A stretch of DNA of 64,000 nucleotides from an uncultured Paracoccaceae bacterium (GTDB taxonomy: Bacteria > Pseudomonadota > Alphaproteobacteria > Rhodobacterales > Rhodobacteraceae): NCBI GenBank assembly GCA_947489705.1, contig CANLEQ010000001.1, forward strand, positions 186,001 through 250,000, read 5' to 3'. Below are positions 27,013-34,660 of this stretch, one piece after another. The notes below the pieces were generated by a model that had not been told where the DNA came from, searched no databases, and was given only the letters and a program-made list of their open reading frames with translations. Position 1 is the first letter of the stretch. The number at the start of each line of letters is the position of its first letter. The position numbers and the translations under genes were made by a program.

Positions 27013-27038
27013 GCATGCCACCCCGTCGGGTGGCGTGC
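27013..27038 (+). terminator. Hairpin between dctP and dctQ
   Basis: GCATGCCACCC (27013-27023) pairs with GGGTGGCGTGC (27028-27038) over 11 positions including one G-U, with a 4-base loop. It follows the dctP stop and no long T run follows, so an mRNA-stabilising or attenuating stem favouring dctP expression is likely. Confidence 0.65.
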
Positions 27039-27063
27039 TCCCTTCACCGTTGCAGAGGTTACG

Positions 27064-27567
27064 ATGGGCAAGATCCTCGACCAGGCGGAATTCCTGATCG
27101 GTGCGGCGCTTCTCGCCATCATCACCGGGCTGGTCTTCATCGCCGCCGTGATGCGCTTTTTCGGCGTGCCGCTGATCTGGTCCGTCGACATGGCGCAGCT
27201 TCTCTTCATCTGGGTCTGCTTTCTCGGCGCCGCCCGTGCGATGCGCCGCCATGCGCATCTCGGCGTGGATCTCCTGGTGGCCCTGCTGCCGTTCCGGGCG
27301 CGACGCGCGCTCGAACTGGCCCTCGCGGCAATCGTGTTCGCCTTTCTGGCCCTGCTCGCATGGCAGGGATGGCGGCTGACGATGATGAACACCGCGCGCG
27401 TCTTCGGCGACAGCGGCCTTCCCTACTGGCTCGTCACGGTGGCGGTTCCGGTGGGGGCGATCCATCTCGCAATCGCCCTCGCCGCCAACGTGGTGCGCGC
27501 GCTCCGCTCGGACACCGCGCTCGTCTTCACCCGCCCCGACGACATCGTCGAAGGACAGGAACTCTGA
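27064..27567 (+). CDS. dctQ: TRAP transporter small permease (DctQ family)
   Basis: A 167-residue membrane protein with four predicted helices. FIAAVMRFFGVPLIWSVDMAQLLFIWVCFLGAA and the RRHAHLGVDLLV segment are typical of DctQ. It couples DctP to the large permease. It ends one base before dctM. Confidence 0.92.
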   Translation: MGKILDQAEFLIGAALLAIITGLVFIAAVMRFFGVPLIWSVDMAQLLFIWVCFLGAARAMRRHAHLGVDLLVALLPFRARRALELALAAIVFAFLALLAWQGWRLTMMNTARVFGDSGLPYWLVTVAVPVGAIHLAIALAANVVRALRSDTALVFTRPDDIVEGQEL

Positions 27568-27568
27568 C

Positions 27569-28849
27569 ATGGGCCTTCTGAGCGCCGTCTTCGCCGTCCT
27601 GCTGGTCCTCGGCCTGCCCGTGGCCTTCGCCATCGGGATCGCCGGGTTCACCTTCTTCATGACCAATGGCGTCATGCCGATCCAGATCGGCGTGCAGCGC
27701 ATCGCGGCAATGTCGCAGAGCTTTCCGCTGCTCGCCGTGCCGTTCTTCGTCCTGGCCGGCCACATGATGAACGAAAGCGGCATCACCGAACGGCTCTTCG
27801 CCTTCTCGCGCACCGCCGTCGCGTGGATGGCCGGCGGCCTTGCGCAGGTCTCGATCATCCTGTCGACGCTGATGGGCGGCGTTTCGGGCTCGGCCGTCGC
27901 CGATGCCGCGATGGAAAGCCGCGTGCTCGGCCCCGAAATGGAGCGCGAAGGCTATGCCCGCGGCTATTCCGCCGCCGTGATCGCGCTCTCCTCGCTCATC
28001 ACCTCGACCATTCCACCCTCGATCGGGCTGATCCTCTTCGGTTTCGTCGGCGAGGTGTCGATCGGGCGCCTGTTCCTCGCGGGGATCGTGCCGGGCCTTC
28101 TGATGATGACGGTGCTGATGGTGACCGCGTGGCTCGTGGCCCGCCGCCGCGGCTACGTCGATCCCGAGGCCGAAAAGCCCACCATGCCCGCGCTGCGGCG
28201 CACCGCGTGGGACGCGAAATGGGCCCTGCTTTTTCCGGTCCTGCTGATCGTGTCGATCCGCGGCGGTCTCTTCACCCCGTCCGAAGTCGGCGCCTTCGCG
28301 GTGGTCTACGCCCTGCTCGTGGGCCGGTTCGCCCACAAGGTCCTGCGGCTCGAAGGGCTGCGCCGGTCGTTCGACGACGCCGTCACCGATATCGGGATGA
28401 TCATGCTGATCATCCTCATGTCTGGCATGGTGGGCTTCGCGATCACCTTCCTGCGCGTCCCGCAGGAGCTGTCGGAATTCCTGCTCGAGGGGCTGAAGAA
28501 CCCGACGCTCATCGTCGGCGCGATCCTGGTCTTCCTCTTCGTGGCGGGGCTCTTCTTCGAAAGCACGATCCTCGTCCTGCTTCTGACGCCGATCTTCGTG
28601 CCGGTGATCCGCAGCGTCGGCTTCGACCCGGTGCATTTCGGCATCCTGATGATGACGCTGGTCACGCTCGGCTCGATGACGCCGCCCGTCGGGGTCTGCA
28701 TGTACACGGTCTGCAGCCTGCTGAACTGCCGGATCGAGGATTACGTCCGCGAATCCCTCCCCTTCCTCGCCGCGGTCCTGATGCTCGTCGTCGTGCTGCT
28801 GATCTTCCCGCAACTGGTCCTCTTCCTGCCCAACTGGGCGTTCGGATGA
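27569..28849 (+). CDS. dctM: TRAP transporter large permease (DctM family)
   Basis: A 426-residue sodium-coupled permease with about 12 helices. Landmarks are LAVPFFVLAGHMMNESGITERL, GGVSGSAVADAAM and the repeat-end VTLGSMTPPVGVCMYTVCSL. Together with dctP and dctQ it makes a complete tripartite importer. It is followed after 43 bases, including GGGGAGG, by uxaC. Confidence 0.94.
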   Translation: MGLLSAVFAVLLVLGLPVAFAIGIAGFTFFMTNGVMPIQIGVQRIAAMSQSFPLLAVPFFVLAGHMMNESGITERLFAFSRTAVAWMAGGLAQVSIILSTLMGGVSGSAVADAAMESRVLGPEMEREGYARGYSAAVIALSSLITSTIPPSIGLILFGFVGEVSIGRLFLAGIVPGLLMMTVLMVTAWLVARRRGYVDPEAEKPTMPALRRTAWDAKWALLFPVLLIVSIRGGLFTPSEVGAFAVVYALLVGRFAHKVLRLEGLRRSFDDAVTDIGMIMLIILMSGMVGFAITFLRVPQELSEFLLEGLKNPTLIVGAILVFLFVAGLFFESTILVLLLTPIFVPVIRSVGFDPVHFGILMMTLVTLGSMTPPVGVCMYTVCSLLNCRIEDYVRESLPFLAAVLMLVVVLLIFPQLVLFLPNWAFG

Positions 28850-28892
28850 CCACGCGGCAACACCGCCCAACGGACCGAAAGGGGAGGTCACG

Positions 28893-30296
28893 ATGACCGG
28901 ACTCCACCCAGACCGCCTGCTGCCGGCCGATCCCGCGACGCGCGCGATCGCACGCGACCTCCATGACGGGATCGCCGGCATGCCGATCATTTCGCCGCAC
29001 GGCCATACCGAGCCGGAATGGTTCGCCTCGGACCCGGCCTTCCGGGATCCGGCGCATCTCTTCGTCATACCGGACCACTACGTCCTGCGGATGCTGCGCA
29101 GCCGCGGCGTATCCTACGACGCCCTCGGCGTGCCGCGCCGCGACGGCGCGCCGGTCGCCGATGCGCGCAGCGCCTGGGGCGTCTTCGCGCAGAACTATCA
29201 CCTCTTTGCCGGCACGCCGTCGGGATTGTGGCTCGACCACGCCCTTTCCTGGGCCTTTGACATCGACGAGGCACCTTCGGCCGACAATGCCGACGCGCTC
29301 TACGACCGGATCGCGCAGCGTCTCGGGACCCCCGAATTGCGGCCCCGCGCGCTGCTCGACCGCGCGGGCGTGAAGCTCATCGCGACGACCGATTTCGCGT
29401 TGGCCGATCTCGAGATCCATGAACGCATCGCCACGGCCGGCCTCACGGGGCGGGTCCGACCGACCTATCGGCCGGATGACGTGACCGATCCCGATCTGCC
29501 GGATTTCGCCGCCAACCTGGCCCGGCTCTCCGAGATCACCGGCCACGACACCGCCGATTACGCGGGTCTCCTCGATGCCCACCGGGTGCGCCGCGCGGCG
29601 TTCCGGGCGCTTGGCGCGACGGCGACCGATCACGGCCCGGCGACGATCGAGACCGCCGACCTCGATCGCGACGCGGCACAGCGCCTGCTGACGACCTGCC
29701 TCTCGGGCGAGGCGACGCCGCGCGACCGCGCCCTCTTCCGGGCGCAGATGCTGACCGAGATGGCGGGGCTCTCCGCCGAGGACGGCATGGTGATGCAGAT
29801 CCACCCCGGATCGGTGCGATCGACCGATCCCGCGATGCTGGCGGCGCGCGGCGCGAATATGGGCGCCGATATTCCGCGCCGTGTCGATTTCGTCACGGGC
29901 CTGCAACCGCTCCTGTCGCGGCACGGACAGGCGCCGGAGCTGCGGATCATCCTCTTCACCCTCGACGAGAGCACCTACGCGCGCGAACTCGCGCCGATGG
30001 CGGGATATTGGCCGTGTCTGACCATCGGTCCTCCCTGGTGGTTCCACGACAGCCCCAACGGCATCCGCCGCTATCTCGACCAGGTGTTCGAGACGGCCGG
30101 GGCCGCCAACCTGGCCGGCTTCAACGACGACACGCGCGCGCTCCTTTCGATCCCGGCGCGGCACGACGTCTGGCGACGGATGGTCGCGGGATTCCTGGCG
30201 GGATTGGTGGCCGAGCACAGGGTATCGCGCGGCGTCGCGGCCGAGCTTGCCGCATGGCTCGCGCACGGTGCGGCCAAGGCGGCCTACCGGGTCTGA
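28893..30296 (+). CDS. uxaC: Glucuronate (uronate) isomerase
   Basis: A 467-residue amidohydrolase-fold enzyme that converts D-glucuronate to D-fructuronate (or galacturonate to tagaturonate). IISPHGHTEPEWFA carries the metal-binding HxH; KLIATTDFALADLEIHE and VMQIHPGSVRSTDP, then PPWWFHDSPNGIRRYLDQV are family landmarks. E. coli UxaC is 470 residues. The protein feeds UxuB and UxuA, encoded some 14 kb away on the other strand. Preceded by a strong ribosome-binding site. Confidence 0.94.
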   Translation: MTGLHPDRLLPADPATRAIARDLHDGIAGMPIISPHGHTEPEWFASDPAFRDPAHLFVIPDHYVLRMLRSRGVSYDALGVPRRDGAPVADARSAWGVFAQNYHLFAGTPSGLWLDHALSWAFDIDEAPSADNADALYDRIAQRLGTPELRPRALLDRAGVKLIATTDFALADLEIHERIATAGLTGRVRPTYRPDDVTDPDLPDFAANLARLSEITGHDTADYAGLLDAHRVRRAAFRALGATATDHGPATIETADLDRDAAQRLLTTCLSGEATPRDRALFRAQMLTEMAGLSAEDGMVMQIHPGSVRSTDPAMLAARGANMGADIPRRVDFVTGLQPLLSRHGQAPELRIILFTLDESTYARELAPMAGYWPCLTIGPPWWFHDSPNGIRRYLDQVFETAGAANLAGFNDDTRALLSIPARHDVWRRMVAGFLAGLVAEHRVSRGVAAELAAWLAHGAAKAAYRV

Positions 30297-30405
30297 GCGG
30301 CGCGGGGCGTCCCATCGGACCGAGGCGCCGCGCACCCTGCCAGATCTCGAGCGATCCGCTCGACCGCAACCTATGTCGACTTGCCAGTATTCCACCGGGA
30401 CCGCG

Positions 30406-31083
30406 ATGCAGATTGGACTGAAACCCACCGAAGGGGCGCTCGGGCCGCAGCTTTTCCGGCTGCTACGGGACCGCATCATCAGCGCCGACATCGCGCCCGG
30501 CAGCCGTATCTCGGAAAGCGAGATCGCACGCTTCTATCACGTCAGCCGGCAACCCGTGCGAGAGGCATTCTTCCGTCTTGCCGATGCGGGTCTCGTGCAG
30601 GTCCTGCCCCAGCGCGGCACGCTCGTGAAACGCATCTCCGTGCGCGAGGTGACGGATGCCCGCTTCGTCCGCGAGGCGATCGAGGCGGATATCGTGCGGA
30701 TCGTGGCCGAGACTCCCGACCCGCGGACGCTCGACGAACTCGCCGAACTGATCGACCGCCAGCAGGCCGCGGACGGCGACACCGCCGCGTTCCTGCGCCT
30801 CGACGAGGCGTTCCATCACACGCTGGCGCGCGTCGCCGACAAGTCCTTCGCGTGGCGCATCGTCGAGGAGGTCAAGAGCCAGATGGACCGGGTGCGGGTC
30901 CTCTCGACGAAGTATTTCCCGACCGAGCGCCTCGTGCAGCAGCATCGTGACATCCTCGACGCGATCGCCGCGCGCGATCCCGACGCGGCCGAACGCGCGA
31001 TGCGCAATCACCTTCAGGGCGTGCTGCGCGACCTGCCCGAGATCGCCCGCCAGGTCCCCGACTACTTCAGCGAGGGCGGTTGA
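30406..31083 (+). CDS. GntR-family (FadR subfamily) transcriptional regulator
   Basis: A 225-residue regulator. The N-terminal winged helix includes SESEIARFYHVSRQPVREAFFRL (about residues 38-60); the C-terminal FCD domain shows DEAFHHTLA, QQHRDIL and RNHL, whose Asp and His residues bind metal in homologues. As the last gene of the TRAP-uxaC operon it is the natural candidate for hexuronate-responsive control of this operon and of uxuAB. ATG 30406 was chosen; ATG 30373 would add 11 residues and neither has a strong ribosome-binding site. Confidence 0.88.
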   Translation: MQIGLKPTEGALGPQLFRLLRDRIISADIAPGSRISESEIARFYHVSRQPVREAFFRLADAGLVQVLPQRGTLVKRISVREVTDARFVREAIEADIVRIVAETPDPRTLDELAELIDRQQAADGDTAAFLRLDEAFHHTLARVADKSFAWRIVEEVKSQMDRVRVLSTKYFPTERLVQQHRDILDAIAARDPDAAERAMRNHLQGVLRDLPEIARQVPDYFSEGG

Positions 31084-31118
31084 CGCCATGTGGCCCGGGC
31101 CGGGGACCCATACTTCAC

Positions 31119-32312
31119 CTACCCGCGCGCCCTGACGCAGAGATAGGCCCAGCTCAGCCCCGCCGCGCCCAGTTGCAGCAGCGCCATCTGCGCCGCGTCC
31201 CCCGTCTGCGAGAGCGGAATGCCGAACGCGGCGATGACCGCGATCCGGATCACGCGGGCCTCGAGGATCGCGCGAGGCCGGAGGCGCCCGTGGAGGAGCG
31301 CCTCGAGCGGCGCATGCGCGAGGATCACCAGTGCGGCCAGGGCAAGCGGCACGAAGACGGAGCCGCCCGCCCAGATCTCCGCAGGCAGGAGCCATGGTGC
31401 AACGAGATATTCCGCCGCAAGCACGAGTACAGAGAGCGCCAGCATGGCGCCGGTCCATCTCATTGCCAGGGAAAGAAACCGGCGCGTGGCGACGGCGCCG
31501 CGAACCGCGACCTCGGCCGACAGATGTTCGAAGAGGCCGGCATAGATCAGGAAGATTCCGAACATCAGCGACAGGGCGAGGGAGAATTTCCCCGCCTCGA
31601 CGGGCTGATCCCCGACGAGCAGGAGCATCAGGATCGCCAGCTGTCCGCCCAGCGCGGAGAGAAGCTGCGCCACTCCCTGCCAGCGGGTATAGCGCAGCAT
31701 CGTCGCGACGAGGGCCCCGCCCGGCCAATGCGCCCCGCGTGCGGCAAACCCGATCGCCACGGCGCCCAGGCCCGCGCCGCTGCCGGCCCATGCGACAAGA
31801 AGCGCGTCGCGACCGGGCAGTGTGACGGCCACGGCCGCCACCACCAGGAACCTCAAGACCGCCGTTCCGGCCTGCGCGGCCAGCGCACCGTGGTGATGCC
31901 CGCGGGCGAGGAAGATCCAGTAGGAAAGCTCGACCAGCGCCCATCCGATCGCGGCCGCCACCGTCGCCGCCACCGGCCACCGGCTGCCGGGCGCCACGGC
32001 CGACAGGACCGGCAACGCGCCGAGCACGAGTACCGCCGAAAGCCCCGCGGTGATCACCAGCGTTGCGCCGAGCAGGCCTGCGTCGGCCCCGTCATGCTCG
32101 GGCAGCGCGCGCAACCGCATGAAGGCATGCTCGCAACTCAGCGTTGCGATGCGCCCCAGAAGCAGAATGGCCGCGGTCGCGGCACCGAACACGCCGAACG
32201 CCGCGGCATCGAGCGCGTGGGCCGCGACGAACAGCACCCCGGCATTGGCCGCTGCGGTCGCGAGCTTGCTGAGCCCGATCGTCGCGGATCGGCCGGAAAG
32301 ACGAGCGTTCAT
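31119..32312 (-). CDS. Polysaccharide flippase-like membrane protein
   Basis: A 397-residue protein with about 12 predicted membrane helices, Ala/Leu-rich, resembling oligosaccharide flippases (Wzx/MATE-like superfamily). LAGRIATLSCEHAFMRLRAL-like text near residue 55 and several Arg-containing loops agree. It would move lipid-linked sugars across the inner membrane. It is divergent from the methyltransferase gene (79 bases between starts), forming a possible small surface-glycan locus; no glycosyltransferase or polymerase is adjacent. Confidence 0.7.
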   Translation of the reverse strand: MNARLSGRSATIGLSKLATAAANAGVLFVAAHALDAAAFGVFGAATAAILLLGRIATLSCEHAFMRLRALPEHDGADAGLLGATLVITAGLSAVLVLGALPVLSAVAPGSRWPVAATVAAAIGWALVELSYWIFLARGHHHGALAAQAGTAVLRFLVVAAVAVTLPGRDALLVAWAGSGAGLGAVAIGFAARGAHWPGGALVATMLRYTRWQGVAQLLSALGGQLAILMLLLVGDQPVEAGKFSLALSLMFGIFLIYAGLFEHLSAEVAVRGAVATRRFLSLAMRWTGAMLALSVLVLAAEYLVAPWLLPAEIWAGGSVFVPLALAALVILAHAPLEALLHGRLRPRAILEARVIRIAVIAAFGIPLSQTGDAAQMALLQLGAAGLSWAYLCVRARG

Positions 32313-32391
32313 GAAATCTCCCCTTCGGGCCCCGGCGCGGAGCGTGTCGCGAAAACCGGCTGGCTACCATAGGGCGACTGGCGCGTTAACC

Positions 32392-33270
32392 ATGATAACG
32401 AAATTCGGCGAGGGGGCCCTGCACGGCATGCGCGACAACGAGACCGAGGCGCGATACTGGAACGAGGAGATCCTGGCCGCGAGAGGCGCGAGCGACGACG
32501 CGATCTGGTACCGCTACATGGAGGGGGTCTACGGCGACCTGATCGCCCGCGCGATTGCCGATGCGCCGCCCGGTCGGTCCCTCAAGACCGACCTCTACGA
32601 AGAGGCCCGCGGCGCGCATTCCCCGCTCGCGCATCTTCCCCATCCCCGCGGGGGCATCGACCAGTCCGACGAGGTCGTCGCCGCCGCGCGACTGAACGCG
32701 GAGCGCCTCGGGGTGGAGTGCGATCTGGTCGTGGGCGACGTGCGCGACCTTCCGTTTTCGGACGGCCATTTCCACTTCGTCCTGTCGGGATCGACGCTCG
32801 ATCATTTCGCGCGCCGCGAGGACATCTTCGTCGCCCTCAACGAAATCAGCCGCGTGCTGGCGCCGGGCGGGACGTTCGTTCTCACGCTCGACAATCCGCA
32901 CAATCCGATGCTGGTCCTCCGCCGGCGTGTCGCCGCGCTGTCGCGCCTGCGGCTGCGGCCCTATTTCGTCGGGGAAACCCTGTCGATCGAGGCGGGCATC
33001 GAGGCGCTCGGGCAGGCCGGTCTCGAAGTGCGCGGCGTCCGGGCGGTCGCACATGCCCCGAGGGATCCCGCGATGCGGCTCGCACGGCTCGGCGCGCGGT
33101 TCGGCCCCGGGGCCTCGACGGATCTCCTGCTCGGGGCGTTACGGCGGTGCGAGGCGCTCGAACACATGCCGAGCCGCCGCCTCACGGGGTATTACCTCGC
33201 CTTCGAGGCGGTCAAGCCGCCGTGCGCCCGCGGCCCCGCACCCGCGCGCCCGCCGGGGCGGGCGGCATGA
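32392..33270 (+). CDS. Class I SAM-dependent methyltransferase, divergent motif I
   Basis: A 292-residue protein. DLVVGDVRDLPFSDGHFHFVLSGSTLDHF and EISRVLAPGGTFVLTLDNP match motifs II-IV of Methyltransf_11 proteins. Motif I, normally a GxGxG loop, is replaced by LKTDLYEEARGAHSP followed by GGIDQSDEVVAAAR, where the Asp after the second strand is kept. SAM binding may thus be unusual. A Pro/Arg-rich tail ends the protein. The start ATG is 79 bases from the divergent flippase; the stop overlaps the GNAT start. Confidence 0.8.
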   Translation: MITKFGEGALHGMRDNETEARYWNEEILAARGASDDAIWYRYMEGVYGDLIARAIADAPPGRSLKTDLYEEARGAHSPLAHLPHPRGGIDQSDEVVAAARLNAERLGVECDLVVGDVRDLPFSDGHFHFVLSGSTLDHFARREDIFVALNEISRVLAPGGTFVLTLDNPHNPMLVLRRRVAALSRLRLRPYFVGETLSIEAGIEALGQAGLEVRGVRAVAHAPRDPAMRLARLGARFGPGASTDLLLGALRRCEALEHMPSRRLTGYYLAFEAVKPPCARGPAPARPPGRAA

Positions 33271-33872
33271 GGCAGCCCGTCCCCTTCCGCACATTCACGA
33301 TGAAGGTCAGGACCACGTTCCACCGGCGCATGTTCCTCATGCGCCGTCCGCTGGACGCGGCCATCCCCGAGCCCGATCCGCGGGGGAGTTTCGACTTTCG
33401 CGAGATGACGCCCGAAACGAGGCCCCTCTACACGGCCATGCTGCCCGAAAGGGGGCCGCTCATCGATGCGCGCCTGCGAAGGGGCGCACGATGCTTTCTC
33501 GCCCTGGACGGCGACCACATCGCGCACGGATACTGGATGGCCGCGGGCCGCGTGCGGATCGACTACATGGAATGCGATCTCGTCCTGCCCGAAGGGGGCG
33601 TCTATACGTTCGACTCGTATTCGCCCGCGTCCTATCGCGGACGGGGGCTGGCGCAGGCCGTCGGGCTGCACGTGCTGAAGGTTGCCCGCGACGAGGGCAA
33701 CCGCGCGGCCTGGTGCCTGCCGGCCGTCGAGAACGCCGCCGGCATCCGACCGGTGGAGGCGATCGGCTATCGCCCGACCTCGACGCTCCACTATGTCCGG
33801 GCCGGTCCCCTGCGGCACCGCTGGAGCGTGCCGCCCGCGGCGCCGGACCATCCCGTCCTCGCATCCCCCTGA
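33267..33872 (+). CDS. GNAT-family N-acetyltransferase
   Basis: A 201-residue protein. YTFDSYSPASYRGRGLAQAVG carries the acetyl-CoA loop (R-G-R-G-L-A), followed by the helix and NAAGIRPVEAIGYRPT segment of GNAT proteins. It overlaps the methyltransferase stop by four bases, so the two are probably made together and may modify the same sugar or lipid-linked intermediate. The substrate is unknown. The next 149 bases to the convergent gene contain nothing I recognise. Confidence 0.75.
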   Translation: MRQPVPFRTFTMKVRTTFHRRMFLMRRPLDAAIPEPDPRGSFDFREMTPETRPLYTAMLPERGPLIDARLRRGARCFLALDGDHIAHGYWMAAGRVRIDYMECDLVLPEGGVYTFDSYSPASYRGRGLAQAVGLHVLKVARDEGNRAAWCLPAVENAAGIRPVEAIGYRPTSTLHYVRAGPLRHRWSVPPAAPDHPVLASP

Positions 33873-34021
33873 CCGACGAGGCCCGTGCCACGATACCGCA
33901 GGGGACCGCTCCGGATGACGTTCCGGCCCGCTGGTTCGCTACACGCCGGATCAGGACGCCTGGCGGAAAGCCCGCGATCCTCCGCAGCAGGGTGGATTTG
34001 CCGCCACGCGCGCACGTAGGA

Positions 34022-34588
34022 TCAGCGCGCGATGCGGCGGCGCAAGCCCAAGAGACCGAGGCCCGAAAGCAGCAGCAGGCCCCCGGCGGGAAGCGGGATC
34101 GGCGCGACGTTCGCCAGTGGGCTGATCTCCAGACGGGCGGGCGCGAAAATCTCCGCCATCGCGAAGGCGCCGTCTGTTCCGAACTCGCCGAACAGGACCG
34201 CGAGGGCCCGGTCGCCGAAATCCCCCGCCAGATCGCCGCCATCCACGTTCAGCAGGAATTCGAACCTGTCGCCGCCATCGGTGCCCGCGTCGATCTCGAA
34301 CCCGAAATCCACGACCGACGCCGAAAGCGCGCTTCCGACAAGCAGGGCGCCGGGCGCCACATCGGGGTCGAGCATGCCCGCCTCCGTGATCCCGGCCACG
34401 GCGGAGATGTCGAAGCCCGTCTCCGACATGCCGACGAAGGACAGATCGCTGCCGGGCAGGTAGACGACCTCGCCCGTGCCGCCGACGCGCGGGGCACCGG
34501 TATCGAAGCCCAGGGTCGCGGCATGGCCGATCGCGCCCGAGGAGGCGAGGCCGGCTGCAAGAACGAGGCGGGCGATGAATGTGCGCAT
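34022..34588 (-). CDS. Exported VPLPA-CTERM-type surface protein of unknown function
   Basis: A 188-residue protein with a signal peptide (cleavage near GHAAT) and a C-terminal sorting signal: IPLPAGGLLLLSGLGLLGL then RRRIAR. The mature part is acidic and rich in Gly, Ala and Asp (DFGFEIDAGTDGGDRFEFLLN) and predicted mostly beta; no enzymatic motif is visible. It should be anchored by the same exosortase system as the GDPD protein at 24770. It lies 72 bases downstream of the RTX nuclease gene in the same direction. Confidence 0.8.
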   Translation of the reverse strand: MRTFIARLVLAAGLASSGAIGHAATLGFDTGAPRVGGTGEVVYLPGSDLSFVGMSETGFDISAVAGITEAGMLDPDVAPGALLVGSALSASVVDFGFEIDAGTDGGDRFEFLLNVDGGDLAGDFGDRALAVLFGEFGTDGAFAMAEIFAPARLEISPLANVAPIPLPAGGLLLLSGLGLLGLRRRIAR

Positions 34589-34660
34589 GAAGGATGTCTT
34601 TCCGTTTGGGTGATGGATCGGGGCACGCGGCCGACCCGCGCGCCCCCTTGTGAGACGGGA

